A DNA stretch of 64,000 nucleotides, from positions 62,001 through 126,000 of the forward strand of contig NZ_JAGGQJ010000026.1 in NCBI RefSeq assembly GCF_018613325.1, written 5' to 3'. This stretch comes from Bacillus sp. ISL-34 (lineage in GTDB: Bacteria > Bacillota > Bacilli > Bacillales > DSM-1321). The position numbers and the translations under genes were made by a program. Within the stretch, counting starts at the first letter, position 1; every line of letters begins with the position of its first letter. Shown piece by piece: positions 1 to 9,112 of the stretch. The notes under the pieces are model-generated. The model worked only from the letters and a program-made list of their open reading frames with translations, had not been told where the DNA came from and did not search any database.

Positions 1-257
1 AAAATGTTGACGTCGATATACTAGGTATTAGGCCTGGAGAAAAATTGCATGAACTCCTCCTCTCCGAATATGAAAGTAAAACAACGATTACTTTTGATGA
101 TGAGTACTTTGTTATTCTTCCTACAAGCCAATCAGAAGAATTAAAGGAACATTATTCAAAATATAAACCTGTAAACTTATTGAACTACAATTCCAGCAAA
201 GAATTGATGAGTAAAGACGAAATCAAAGAGATATTACAAAAAGGCAGGTTTATATAA
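1..257 (+). CDS. C-terminal part of a CapD/FlaA1-type nucleotide-sugar 4,6-dehydratase
   Basis: Only the last ~85 codons are in the window; the frame is open from base 3 and stops at 255-257. The IRPGEKLHE stretch near base 27 is the typical C-terminal signature of the extended SDR family that includes CapD, CapE and UDP-N-acetylglucosamine 4,6-dehydratases, and it is followed by the usual variable tail. These enzymes convert a UDP-HexNAc to its 4-keto-6-deoxy form in the cytoplasm. The stop codon directly abuts the ATG of a 4-keto-sugar reductase-like gene, so the two are probably a functional pair making a 6-deoxy amino sugar for the glycan locus. The catalytic half lies outside the window, so the exact substrate cannot be judged. 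Confidence 0.8.
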   Translation, partial: NVDVDILGIRPGEKLHELLLSEYESKTTITFDDEYFVILPTSQSEELKEHYSKYKPVNLLNYNSSKELMSKDEIKEILQKGRFI

Positions 258-1082
258 ATGAAAGTACTTATCCTTGGCGGAAAAGGGATGGCTGGACACG
301 TAATAACAGCTTATTTTCAACAAAATCCACAGTATAAAGTGTTCTATACATCAAGGGACCCTGAAGATAAGGATAGTATCTACCTAGATATTACTATCCC
401 AACAAAGTTGGAGGAAATCATTGAATCTATAAAGCCGGATATTATCGTTAACTGTATTGGTATATTAAATGATCATGCTAGCAATAATCCGAAGCTGGCC
501 TTTCAGGTAAATAGCTTACTACCACACGAGCTGGTCAAATTAACTGAACGGAACAATGGTAAATTAATTCATATTAGTACAGATTGCGTGTTTTCAGGAA
601 CGGAAGGAGATTATACGGAGGGTGATATTCCTGACGGTACTTCTTTTTATGCTCAATCAAAACAACTGGGAGAAATCATTAGCGATAAACATTTAACTAT
701 TCGTACCTCAATTATCGGTCCAGAGTTAAAAGATGATGGCATAGGGTTGTTTCAATGGTTTATGAAGCAAAGTGATCAAATTATTGGTTATGAGAAAGTG
801 CTGTGGAATGGAGTGACAACACTTGAGTTGGCTAAAGCCATTGAAGCATTGATTGAGAATAACGTAACGGGCTTATATCATTTAGGTTCTGAGAATAAAG
901 TGTCAAAATATAATCTATTGAAATTAATCAAGAGGACATTTAATAAAACAGATGTTGAGATTTTACCTGATTCACATATTGTACTGGATCGAACAATAAA
1001 AAATACAAGGAATGATTTTTATTATCAGATTCCCACTTATGAACATATGCTGAAAGAATTAAAAAGTTGGATGGAAAAGTAA
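258..1082 (+). CDS. RmlD-like SDR, nucleotide-sugar 4-ketoreductase
   Basis: The 274-aa protein begins with a Rossmann motif GGKGMAGH (residues 7-14). It has a serine in the ISTDCVFSG segment and a YAQSK catalytic YxxxK, so it belongs to the RmlD (dTDP-4-dehydrorhamnose reductase-like) branch of extended SDRs. It would reduce the 4-keto group of a nucleotide-activated 6-deoxy sugar. It follows the dehydratase fragment with no gap (stop TAA then ATG), with AAGGCAGG as ribosome binding site. A comparable dehydratase-reductase pair makes UDP-QuiNAc in Bacillus cereus; that this pair does the same is inference. A role in dTDP-rhamnose synthesis is less likely because no RmlA/B/C genes are adjacent. 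Confidence 0.8.
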   Translation: MKVLILGGKGMAGHVITAYFQQNPQYKVFYTSRDPEDKDSIYLDITIPTKLEEIIESIKPDIIVNCIGILNDHASNNPKLAFQVNSLLPHELVKLTERNNGKLIHISTDCVFSGTEGDYTEGDIPDGTSFYAQSKQLGEIISDKHLTIRTSIIGPELKDDGIGLFQWFMKQSDQIIGYEKVLWNGVTTLELAKAIEALIENNVTGLYHLGSENKVSKYNLLKLIKRTFNKTDVEILPDSHIVLDRTIKNTRNDFYYQIPTYEHMLKELKSWMEK

Positions 1083-1978
1083 TGAGCCAGATGCCTAAAT
1101 TATTAATTACGGGGGCAAGCGGATTCACTGGTCAGCATGCGTGTAACCACTTTGTAAACGCAGGTTTTGCTGTTACTGCCGTGTCCAGAAAGAGTTTCGG
1201 AAATGGTCAAGTTCAGACAGAGCTTTGTGATCTAACAAACAAGGAAAATGTAGGTAAGTTAATAAAGAAAGTGAAACCCGATTATCTTCTTCATTTAGCA
1301 GGGCAAAACCACGTAGGACAATCTTGGATTGACCCTGTTTCTTATCTGGAAGTAAATGCCATGTCAACCCTATATTTAATTGAAGCACTAAGGCAAGAAA
1401 ATCCAGCATGTAAAATGGTTATAGTCGGTTCAGCACTGCAATTTGACCCTCAAAATATTACAACTCTAACACACCCTTATAGTTTAAGTAAAACGCTTCA
1501 AGTACTTATTGCCCAATCATGGGGAGTACTATACAACATGAATATCGTTATAGCTAAGCCCTCAAACTTGATAGGCCCCGGAATCTCAAATGGTGTTTGT
1601 TCCATATTTGCAAAAAAGATAGTCGATATGGAAGAAAATAAAGCTGAAAAAGTACTTGAAGTAAGTAATCTGCAAGCAAAACGGGATTTTGTGGATGTAA
1701 GAGATGCTGTAAATGCTTATGAAATTCTGTTAACTCAAGGGGAATCAGGAGAAATCTATGATATTGCTTCAGGGAATAGTCGTTCTTTAGGAGATATAAT
1801 AAATCAATTTAATTCTATTGCAAATATAGAATTTAAAGTAAAAATAAACACAAAAATTACAGCAACGGATGAACATACTGAAATTAATTTATCAAAAATA
1901 AAGAAATTAGGATGGCAATCCATTATTCCTTTTGATACATCTATATTAGATATTCTTAATTTCTATCGTAAGAATTAA
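1082..1978 (+). CDS. NAD-dependent epimerase/dehydratase (GDP-sugar reductase-like)
   Basis: This extended SDR has an N-terminal GASGFTGQ nucleotide-binding loop, a YSLSK catalytic YxxxK near residue 135-140 and a KPSNLIGPG segment typical of GDP-mannose dehydratase/RMD-like enzymes. About 298 residues is normal for a GDP-4-keto-6-deoxymannose reductase-like protein. An ATG at 1082 overlaps the previous stop in a TAATG junction and is my preferred start; a TTG at 1067 would add five residues. It would act on a nucleotide sugar in the cytoplasm for the same glycan. The family is clear, the substrate is not. Confidence 0.78.
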   Translation: MSQMPKLLITGASGFTGQHACNHFVNAGFAVTAVSRKSFGNGQVQTELCDLTNKENVGKLIKKVKPDYLLHLAGQNHVGQSWIDPVSYLEVNAMSTLYLIEALRQENPACKMVIVGSALQFDPQNITTLTHPYSLSKTLQVLIAQSWGVLYNMNIVIAKPSNLIGPGISNGVCSIFAKKIVDMEENKAEKVLEVSNLQAKRDFVDVRDAVNAYEILLTQGESGEIYDIASGNSRSLGDIINQFNSIANIEFKVKINTKITATDEHTEINLSKIKKLGWQSIIPFDTSILDILNFYRKN

Positions 1979-2089
1979 TAAACAAAAAATATTAGCAAAA
2001 TTAAGGGCTTTTAATTATTGACCAAATAATATTAAAATTCTAATCTGAAAAGATAATTTTTATAAGACAGAAAAATAGGGGGGGTTAAG

Positions 2090-2863
2090 TTGACTCAAAA
2101 AAAATCACTTTTGCCTAAGATATTTATCAACTCTGTTCCCAAAAGTAGTACGAACCTATTAATACAAATTTTAAATGGAATTTTGAAAGTTTATCAAGGA
2201 CGTTCCTTTTGGGGAGAAAACGTTAACGAAGTTTTAAAACTTGAACATGGAGAGATGGTGTATAGTCATTTACCCTATGATTATTCATTTTCTAAAGAAC
2301 TACAATTACGATCCATCAAACAAGTATTTATATATCGCGATTTACGTGATGTAGCTGTTTCTATGGTATATTTTATTAATGAAAAATTCCATGATCATCC
2401 ATTGTATCCAGTATTTCAAAAAAGACTATTAACCTTTGAAGAACAATTAAATGCAGTGATTCTAGGAATAGATTTGATAGGTGAAGAAAATAATAATAAA
2501 TGGGGAGTAGAAAAACGTTATCCGGGTATCTATGAGGAGTTTCATATGATATACGAATGGCGTAATGATCCAACCGTTTGCAATATACGATATGAGGACT
2601 TAACTAATGATAGATCAAAAGACGAAGTCATTCTCAGTATCATTGATTATTTATGGGAAGATTTAAAAGAATTAGAAATTAATAAGTTTGATTTATTGCG
2701 TTTAGCGAAAAATAATATTGACCCTGGGAATTCATGGACGTTTCGCCAAGGAAGAATTGGAGGTTGGCGTAAAGAGTTCACAGAAACAAACAAACGTAAT
2801 TTTAAAGAAACAACTGGAGATTTCCTAATTGAACTTGGTTATGAGGAAAATAATGATTGGTAA
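2090..2863 (+). CDS. Sulfotransferase domain protein (PAPS-dependent)
   Basis: The 257-aa protein carries the PAPS-binding marks of the Sulfotransfer_1 family. These are an N-terminal PKSSTN loop (residues 17-22, equivalent to PKSGTT), the 3'-phosphate motif YRDLRDVAVS (82-91) and the C-terminal RQGRIGGWRKEF region that closes over PAPS. It would transfer sulfate from PAPS to a hydroxyl group, here most likely on a sugar, because it sits between nucleotide-sugar enzymes and glycosyltransferases. The start is TTG at 2090 behind a long G-rich ribosome binding site (AGGGGGG). Genes for PAPS synthesis lie about 6-8 kb downstream. The acceptor is not predictable; a small-molecule acceptor is possible. 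The gene is notably AT-rich. Confidence 0.85.
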   Translation: MTQKKSLLPKIFINSVPKSSTNLLIQILNGILKVYQGRSFWGENVNEVLKLEHGEMVYSHLPYDYSFSKELQLRSIKQVFIYRDLRDVAVSMVYFINEKFHDHPLYPVFQKRLLTFEEQLNAVILGIDLIGEENNNKWGVEKRYPGIYEEFHMIYEWRNDPTVCNIRYEDLTNDRSKDEVILSIIDYLWEDLKELEINKFDLLRLAKNNIDPGNSWTFRQGRIGGWRKEFTETNKRNFKETTGDFLIELGYEENNDW

Positions 2864-2963
2864 AAACCAGAGTATAAAAAAGGTTATCTTCTCGAATTGA
2901 CTTTATTTGTTGATATAAGGGTTTTAAAGATAACACTGCTATTAATATAAGGAGTGAATCATT

Positions 2964-3698
2964 TTGTCTAATCATCATCCTTTGGTAAGTGTGGTGATAC
3001 CTTTTTACAACTGCCAGTATGTTGCACAGGCAATTGAAAGCGTATTAAGGCAAACATATCCACATGTTGAACTAATAGTTGTAAATGACGGATCAAATAA
3101 GTATCAGGATTTAATTTCACCGTATCTTTCAAAGATTACCTATATAGAGCAAGTGAATAAAGGGGTGGCTGCCGCATTAAACCAAGGCATCAAAAAGGCA
3201 AAGGGGGAATACTTGGTTTGGCTTAGCTCAGATGATATAATGGATGATCATAAAATTGAGTTACAACTTAATTTTATGAACAGCGTCAACTCGTTTTTAA
3301 GCTTTACAAATTTTAATATAATAAACGAAAATAATCAAATCACCAGTTATAATGTAGGTATAAATTTTCAAAAAGAATTAGAGATTCTCCAAGCATTATA
3401 TGAATTTTGTCCTATTAATGGATGTACGGTTATGATGTCAAGAAAAGTAATCGAAACAATAGGTTACTTTAATGAACAATTAAAATACGCACAAGATTAT
3501 GAATATTGGCTAAGGGTATCACTTCATTTCCCGATTCATTATTTTCATATAACATTGACCAACTACAGAGTCCATCAATTAATGGGATCTATCCTAAATA
3601 ATCATGATCAAATGACTGAATTTTACAGTATTAGAGAAAAATATAGAGGGAAAATTAGTGAACTGATTTCCACCAAAGGTAATGAAAGTCATGCTTAA
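2964..3698 (+). CDS. Glycosyltransferase family 2
   Basis: This is a 244-aa GT-A fold enzyme. VSVVIPFYN (residues 8-16), VVNDGS (39-44) and WLSSDD (86-91) are the nucleotide and metal-binding elements of GT2, and the C-terminal part has the ANYRVH-like acceptor-side motif. It probably adds one sugar to a cytoplasmic lipid- or protein-linked acceptor. The TTG start at 2964 is preceded by AAGGAGTG. Its end overlaps the LamG-GT2 fusion by 17 bases, so the two are translated together. The gene at 7187-7903 is a clear paralogue with the same length and motif order. No transmembrane segment is seen. Confidence 0.85.
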   Translation: MSNHHPLVSVVIPFYNCQYVAQAIESVLRQTYPHVELIVVNDGSNKYQDLISPYLSKITYIEQVNKGVAAALNQGIKKAKGEYLVWLSSDDIMDDHKIELQLNFMNSVNSFLSFTNFNIINENNQITSYNVGINFQKELEILQALYEFCPINGCTVMMSRKVIETIGYFNEQLKYAQDYEYWLRVSLHFPIHYFHITLTNYRVHQLMGSILNNHDQMTEFYSIREKYRGKISELISTKGNESHA

Positions 3699-5436
3699 TA
3701 AGCCATTTACTTTAACTGGAAATGAATTTATTGGGATACAAGACTTGTTTAATACTGCAGACAATTTTACCTATGAATGTATAGTACTACCTGGGGAACA
3801 CAAACAGGTTAATCCTCCTGCATATCTAGTTTCTCCTTCTTGCGTCAAAGAGGCAAATACTGCTGGCGTCGGTATTTCAATCAACGGAAATGAGATACGT
3901 GTTTATGAACACAGTATGAATAAGCTTAATACTGTAATCCTCGTACATTACGATAATTCAAATTGGATTGAGCTGGTTCTTGTTTACTCTAATAAAAAGC
4001 CTTCCTTATATATCAATGGAAAACTAATTGCTGTTGGACATATAAGTCCCTTTAATCACGTATATCCTTCAGGAGTTCTAGGGGGAAATGAAGAAGGAGA
4101 GTGTTTTAGAGGAAAGATAAAGTCTATTAAACTTTGGAATGAAAGTTTAGGTATGGAACATGTGGCGCTTTTAAAAGAAAAGGCTTATGAGAATAATGAA
4201 AATCTTACCTGGGCCCATGACTTTTTAGATGGGACCATATATAAAAGCGGAAAGAAAATTGACGCTAAAGTAAGTGTCATAATGCCAACTTATAACAAAT
4301 ATCCAGATATTCTTATGACGCTTCATTCATTAGAATGTCAGACTTTTAACAAAAATGAGTTTGAAGTAATTATAGTAGACGACGGATCGAAGGATAAAAC
4401 ACCATCAATATTTAAAGAAAACCCTTTCTCATTTCATCTAAAATATATACGCTCAAATCATAATATTGGAAGGCCTAACATGAGGAATTTGGGAATCCAA
4501 AGTGCAAGTGGAAGTATTATAATCTTTTTGGATGCTGAAATATTGGTGAAACCAGACTTTATTCAGCAACATTATTCTGCCCATATTGAGAAGGAAAACA
4601 TAGTTGTATGCGGAAGTATGGTCCTCAGAGGGGTGTTTACTAAATATCATCCAGAATTTAATGATGATCAGGTATCCCAGCTTTCCTTGATGATGCAAAA
4701 ACATTACAGACTTTCATTGGACATTGGAAATAATATTGAAAAAAGAAAGCCTGTTAACTTATTAAGTGAAAAAGACATTTATGACCAAACTTTTATGAAC
4801 CTATCTTTTGAGAAACCCCATGTAAAGATTTATAAAGAAACACTTTTTCGCCACTATGGTAATGAACTTGAAGGGTTTCACTTTCCATGGATACTATTCT
4901 GTACTGGCAACGTCTCTGTTAAATCAAAAGCAATTATTGAGGTAGGGCTCTTTGAAGAGTATCCCGGATACGGTTGGGATGATCATGAAATGGGTTATCG
5001 ATTATATAAAAAAGGATACAGTTTTCTTAACCATACAGGTCTGATTTCATATCATCAAGAACATCCGATTTCTCAATCAAATCCTCAAGATGCCTTGCGG
5101 AATTTTGTGCGGATGTTCAAAAAATACCCTGAAATGCAGATGAGAATATTTTCACTCCACTTTTTGGGTATATCGTTTTTTAATATTAATTTAGTCTATG
5201 AATCCTATCTGAAATTTTTGGATTTTTCACCACTTGAATACAAAGTCGTTAAGGATGCTTTTTGTTTTATGCTTGAATCATTAGCATCAAGGCTTTGGAA
5301 TGGACAAAAATTAACAAATCTTTTAGATGGATTTCCTGAAGGTATGGAGAAAGTAAAATTACAAATCGATGAATTAGTAAAAATCCCTAAACTTCATACT
5401 TTTGCTTCTTACTCTAAATTTATGATAAATCTATAG
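3682..5436 (+). CDS. LamG-like domain fused to GT2 glycosyltransferase
   Basis: The 584-aa product has two parts. Residues ~1-185 read as a concanavalin/LamG-like beta-sandwich (repeated short beta strands, a YINGKL motif and a GKIKSIKLWNESL ending), a carbohydrate-binding fold. Residues ~195-460 are a GT2 catalytic domain with VSVIMPTYN, VDDGSKD and FLDAE, then GYGWDDHEMGYRL, which resembles the galactosyltransferase C-terminal (Glyco_transf_7C) motif. The rest is helical and unassigned. There is no signal peptide, so the lectin-like part would act in the cytoplasm, perhaps holding the growing glycan. The ATG at 3682 overlaps the upstream GT2 gene; ATG 3691 is an alternative. A terminator follows. 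Confidence 0.8.
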   Translation: MKVMLNKPFTLTGNEFIGIQDLFNTADNFTYECIVLPGEHKQVNPPAYLVSPSCVKEANTAGVGISINGNEIRVYEHSMNKLNTVILVHYDNSNWIELVLVYSNKKPSLYINGKLIAVGHISPFNHVYPSGVLGGNEEGECFRGKIKSIKLWNESLGMEHVALLKEKAYENNENLTWAHDFLDGTIYKSGKKIDAKVSVIMPTYNKYPDILMTLHSLECQTFNKNEFEVIIVDDGSKDKTPSIFKENPFSFHLKYIRSNHNIGRPNMRNLGIQSASGSIIIFLDAEILVKPDFIQQHYSAHIEKENIVVCGSMVLRGVFTKYHPEFNDDQVSQLSLMMQKHYRLSLDIGNNIEKRKPVNLLSEKDIYDQTFMNLSFEKPHVKIYKETLFRHYGNELEGFHFPWILFCTGNVSVKSKAIIEVGLFEEYPGYGWDDHEMGYRLYKKGYSFLNHTGLISYHQEHPISQSNPQDALRNFVRMFKKYPEMQMRIFSLHFLGISFFNINLVYESYLKFLDFSPLEYKVVKDAFCFMLESLASRLWNGQKLTNLLDGFPEGMEKVKLQIDELVKIPKLHTFASYSKFMINL

Positions 5437-5442
5437 TTTTTA

Positions 5443-5480
5443 AGCCGGAACAATGTTGATTATTGTTCCGGTTTTAGTTT
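5443..5480 (+). terminator. Rho-independent terminator after the LamG-GT2 gene
   Basis: A perfect 10-bp stem (CCGGAACAAT at 5445-5454 with ATTGTTCCGG at 5462-5471) with a 7-base loop is followed by TTTTAGTTTT. It lies between two convergent genes and overlaps the first base of the minus-strand stop. The T-run is on the plus side, so it mainly ends the plus-strand glycan transcript. Confidence 0.85.
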
Positions 5481-6550
5481 TACGCACCAACACTTTCAAG
5501 CATATTGATAAACTGCTGACTATATTGTTCAAGATTAAATTGGAGTTTTATATGGTCAAGTGCGGTTGAACGTATATGTTCTCTCAATTGATCATTCTCC
5601 ATTAACTCTGTAGCTTCCTTCACCGCTTCAATCGTATTTCCGATTTGGTAAAACTTTCCAGTTTGATTGTGTATGATTGAATTTTTCACACCATCAGAAT
5701 CTGTAGTAAGTACAGGACAACGGCAACTCATTGCTTCTACTATTGCATAACCAAATCCCTCCACCTTTGACGTTGAACATAGGAAGCCACCAGAGTCCCC
5801 AATAACTGAATAGTATTCTGCCATTTTATCATTAGGGATATTTGAAAAGATGGTCAAGCTTTTTTCTAGATTTAAGTGAGCTATTAACTGTTGAAATCTT
5901 TGTCTTTCAATAGAATTGGATAGCGTATTGTCCTCAAACATATATAACTTTATATTTGCATTATATCCATTAATAAGATTGTACCCGATTTGAAGAAATT
6001 CTTTCCAATTTTTATTATCTTCTATACGACCTATCCAGGCAATAATTATATGGTTGCTTTTTTGTGCAGGAATATAAGAGAATTTGCTGGTATCAAAACA
6101 ATTATTAATTATGAACCTTGGACACGAAGGGGCAAAATCATCCAGTATTTTCATAATGTGTGGAGTTTTGGAACTTAATATCCCATCGCCATAACGAACG
6201 ACTAATGGTATAGCCTTTTTTAATTCTGATTTAGCTATATCTTGAGACCCGAGCCCCTGAATTTCTAATAATAATTTTCCCCTATAGCCTAGTTTTCTGA
6301 ATCTATGAAGTCCGTTGTAATCTGAAGTTAAAATAACCGCACTATAATTACCATCTTTTAGTATCTTTCTAATTTCGTTATCATTATTTGTAATAAATGT
6401 GGTTCCTTCATGGTTATTAACTAATTCCCTCCTCTTATTGTAATAAAGGAAGTGACATTGAATATTCTTTTTTTTAAGGGCAACAATTCTATGTCGATTT
6501 AAAGTCTCCACGCCACCGCTTGGAATAAAATAAACAAATAGTATGTTCAT
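5480..6550 (-). CDS. Glycosyltransferase family 4 (GT-B)
   Basis: The 356-aa protein has an N-terminal domain starting MNILFVYFIPSGGVE, with a Gly-rich donor loop, and a C-terminal domain with the retaining GT4 signature KVEGFGYAIVEAMSCRCPVL (E-x7-E), where the nucleotide sugar binds. It would add a sugar to the glycan with retention of configuration. It is the only gene of this block on the minus strand and converges on the LamG-GT2 gene. The ATG start has a good AAGGAGGAG ribosome binding site. The donor and acceptor are unknown. Confidence 0.87.
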   Translation of the reverse strand: MNILFVYFIPSGGVETLNRHRIVALKKKNIQCHFLYYNKRRELVNNHEGTTFITNNDNEIRKILKDGNYSAVILTSDYNGLHRFRKLGYRGKLLLEIQGLGSQDIAKSELKKAIPLVVRYGDGILSSKTPHIMKILDDFAPSCPRFIINNCFDTSKFSYIPAQKSNHIIIAWIGRIEDNKNWKEFLQIGYNLINGYNANIKLYMFEDNTLSNSIERQRFQQLIAHLNLEKSLTIFSNIPNDKMAEYYSVIGDSGGFLCSTSKVEGFGYAIVEAMSCRCPVLTTDSDGVKNSIIHNQTGKFYQIGNTIEAVKEATELMENDQLREHIRSTALDHIKLQFNLEQYSQQFINMLESVGA

Positions 6551-7186
6551 ATTCTCCTCCTTAGAGATAAAACTGAACTTTTATTAAGAATACAAATATT
6601 CTTCAACCTATTAGATAGAAAACAACAGGTTACTTATCGTATTAGTGAGTAGAATATGGATAATGGTTTTTACATATCTTAGGTTTTGGGGAAAGTATTG
6701 CCATTGTTCATTAGTATTCAATTCAAGGAGAGTTTATACTTAATTAATTTGTCAAACAAGTATGTGGGTTTACATGTGTTGTTCGTTTTAAAATACCCCG
6801 TTAAATGGGACATAACAAAAAGATTCATGCCTTTTCTAAACCCGTTTGACAATAATCGTGACGGATTGATGAAGGGGCGGTAAAGAATCACTTTTTCCTG
6901 TTTTATAAATGATTATTAGATTATAAGATCATTTCCTTCAAATCGTTTGAGTACTACAGAAAAAAATATTCAAAAAAAGTAGTTATAGAAGTATTTTGAA
7001 TAAACTTCTATAAACAAGTCACATATATTAAAAATGAAAAAATATAATTATGGCTGACTGTTTCTGAGTAAATTCTAATATTTCAAACAGGGTTTGATAA
7101 GCCATATTTTTTCCGTACTTTAATTCGAGACGGATGAATTTCTACTTTGCAAAATGTGGTTTTCACTTCTGTGAGGAGGGTGATAA
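6551..7186. other. AT-rich intergenic gap without a recognisable gene
   Basis: This 636-base gap separates divergently transcribed glycosyltransferase genes, so promoters for both should lie here. A 65-codon frame at 6686-6883 has no family resemblance and no good ribosome binding site, and I do not call it a gene. An ATTCAAAA/TTTTGAAT inverted repeat sits near 6969-7000. The end of the gap carries the GGAGGG ribosome binding site of the next gene. Confidence 0.5.
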
Positions 7187-7903
7187 ATGTCTAAAGTATC
7201 GATTGTTGTTCCATTCTATAATTGTCCATATATCGATAAAGCTTTGGAGAGCTTGTTCAATCAAACCTACAAAAATATTGAGATTATCGTAGTCAATGAC
7301 GGTTCTACATTATATTCAGAAAAAGTCGATCCGTTTCTGGATAAAATAATATATATCAAAAAGGAAAATGGGGGAACGGCCAGTGCATTGAATACCGGCA
7401 TCAAAAATGCAACAGGTGATTATGTATGCTGGCTTAGTTCAGATGATATCTTTTACCCAGAAAAAACAGAAGTCCAGTTAGAAGTAATGGAAAGGGAAGA
7501 TGCCCAATTCAGTTATACTAGTTATTACTGCATTGATGATAATGGCGAAATCATTACTCCCATTATAGGGATATACCCCCCTAATCAGCTTGAATTAATT
7601 AAAGCGATGATCAGAGGAAATATTATTAATGGCTGCTCGGTCATGATTCACAGGAAGGTATTTGAGCTCATCGGAGTATTTGATGAGTCGCTTCTATACA
7701 CACACGATTATGATTTATGGTTGCGGATCTTGCAAAATTTCAAATTTCACTTTGTGCCTCAACCGCTATTACTATATAGGATTCATACAGAAATGGGCTC
7801 TAAAAAGCATGAAGGCAGCATTAAAATGGAAAATAGGCTGGTGGTTAATCGACATCATGCCAAAATGAAAGAATTATTGGTTAATGAACTTAGGAAACGG
7901 TAG
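7187..7903 (+). CDS. Glycosyltransferase family 2 (paralogue)
   Basis: This is a 238-aa GT2 enzyme with VSIVVPFYN (residues 3-11), VVNDGS (35-40) and WLSSDD (82-87) in the same positions as the 2964-3698 protein, to which roughly half the residues look identical by eye. The C-terminal YRIHTEMGS segment parallels YRVHQLMGS in the paralogue. The ATG at 7187 follows GAGGAGGG. It is monocistronic, with a terminator after it. It probably adds a sugar related to the one added by its paralogue to the same surface glycan. Confidence 0.85.
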   Translation: MSKVSIVVPFYNCPYIDKALESLFNQTYKNIEIIVVNDGSTLYSEKVDPFLDKIIYIKKENGGTASALNTGIKNATGDYVCWLSSDDIFYPEKTEVQLEVMEREDAQFSYTSYYCIDDNGEIITPIIGIYPPNQLELIKAMIRGNIINGCSVMIHRKVFELIGVFDESLLYTHDYDLWLRILQNFKFHFVPQPLLLYRIHTEMGSKKHEGSIKMENRLVVNRHHAKMKELLVNELRKR

Positions 7904-7916
7904 GTGAGCATTATAT

Positions 7917-7948
7917 AAGGAGGTCCCTGTTAACAGGGGCCTTCTTTA
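7917..7948 (+). terminator. Terminator after the second GT2 gene
   Basis: An inverted repeat AAGGAGGTCCCTG / CAGGGGCCTTCTT with a TTAA loop (one mismatch, G-T pairs) is followed by a short T-run. The 5' arm resembles a ribosome binding site, but no start codon follows at a useful distance. Confidence 0.75.
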
Positions 7949-8227
7949 GTTGTTGTGAAGAACCTGACTTTCATCAAGGGACCTCGAGGGTGGCTAAATG
8001 AATTTTCCAATTTCATATATGAGTCTATAACATACATAAAGCTCTTTGCATATCTTATAGAAATCATTCATTTTCCTTAAAACAGGGGACTGTCACGCAT
8101 TAAAGCATTTGTCAGGTAGGGCTTCATTGCGTTAATCGACATTGGACGAGCGTCAGTGCATTGGTTGATACAGAACAAGGGACAACAGGTACGTTATAAA
8201 AAAAGGAATGCTTTGTAGGAGGAGAAA

Positions 8228-9100
8228 ATGAGAAAACTCATTATATTTGCGTTTATCGGATTTCTGGCTCAGCTGATCGATGGGTCATTAGGTATGGCAT
8301 ATGGGGTTACATCAACATCGATGTTGCTGACATTCGGAATCGCACCGGCAGTGGCCTCTGCATCCGTTCATCTATCAGAAGTCGTGACAACCGCCGCATC
8401 AGGCATTTCTCATATGAAGTTCGGGAATGTCGACCGCCAGGCCCTTTTCAAATTAATCATACCTGGATCTGTTGGGGCATTTGCAGGAGCGTGTTTTTTA
8501 AGTAACTTACCTGGTGATCTGATAAAGCCATACATTTCGATATTTCTGCTGATTCTTGGTGTGTATGTGCTTTTCCGCTTTTTAAGAACGTCTAAGACAA
8601 AAAGTGAAAAGAACTCAATTAATCTTACAAGAAAAAAATCGATCACCTTGGGATTGATAGCGGGCTTCGCAGATGCAACGGGTGGGGGCGGTTGGGGTCC
8701 AATCACAACTCCAGTCCTATTGTCCCAAGAAGGTGTTCCTGCCAGAAAAGTGGTTGGTACAGTTGACACTAGTGAGTTTGCAATAGCTGTTTCCGCAACC
8801 CTAGGGTTTCTCATTGCATTAGGTTGGCAGGAAGTGAACTGGTTTTGGGTAACCTCCCTGATGGTAGGAGGGATCATTGCTGCCCCGATTGCTGCATGGA
8901 TCGTTACGAAATTGCCATCTCATTTATTGGGAGTCCTTGTCGGGGGTTTTATCATCTTGACGAATGCTCGAACGTTGCTTGCCACATGGACTCTTCAGGA
9001 TCATTGGGTCCCCGTCATATATTTGCTGATATTGATCGGGTGGGCAGTTTCTTTAGCCTATGTCATTCGGAACAACAAAAAGGGGTTCCATAAAGAATAA
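8228..9100 (+). CDS. TauE/SafE-family membrane permease, probable sulfate transporter
   Basis: This 290-aa protein has about eight hydrophobic segments and the two half-repeats of the TauE/SafE (DUF81) family. The DGSLGMAYGV segment at residues 19-28 and the ADATGGGGWGP segment around 150 are the paired Gly-rich motifs. Family members move sulfite, sulfonates or sulfate across the cytoplasmic membrane. It is followed 12 bases later by cysC and then sat, so sulfate uptake for PAPS synthesis is the best reading; export of sulfur compounds cannot be excluded. The ATG has a strong TAGGAGGAG ribosome binding site. Confidence 0.83.
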   Translation: MRKLIIFAFIGFLAQLIDGSLGMAYGVTSTSMLLTFGIAPAVASASVHLSEVVTTAASGISHMKFGNVDRQALFKLIIPGSVGAFAGACFLSNLPGDLIKPYISIFLLILGVYVLFRFLRTSKTKSEKNSINLTRKKSITLGLIAGFADATGGGGWGPITTPVLLSQEGVPARKVVGTVDTSEFAIAVSATLGFLIALGWQEVNWFWVTSLMVGGIIAAPIAAWIVTKLPSHLLGVLVGGFIILTNARTLLATWTLQDHWVPVIYLLILIGWAVSLAYVIRNNKKGFHKE

Positions 9101-9112
9101 AGGGGAGATAGT

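Noticed and set aside
6686..6883. 65-codon frame in the glycosyltransferase gap
   Set aside because: No family pattern and no ribosome binding site; composition is like the surrounding intergenic DNA.
8410..8877. 155-codon minus-strand frame in the permease gene
   Set aside because: It is antisense to a well-supported TauE/SafE gene and has no family pattern.
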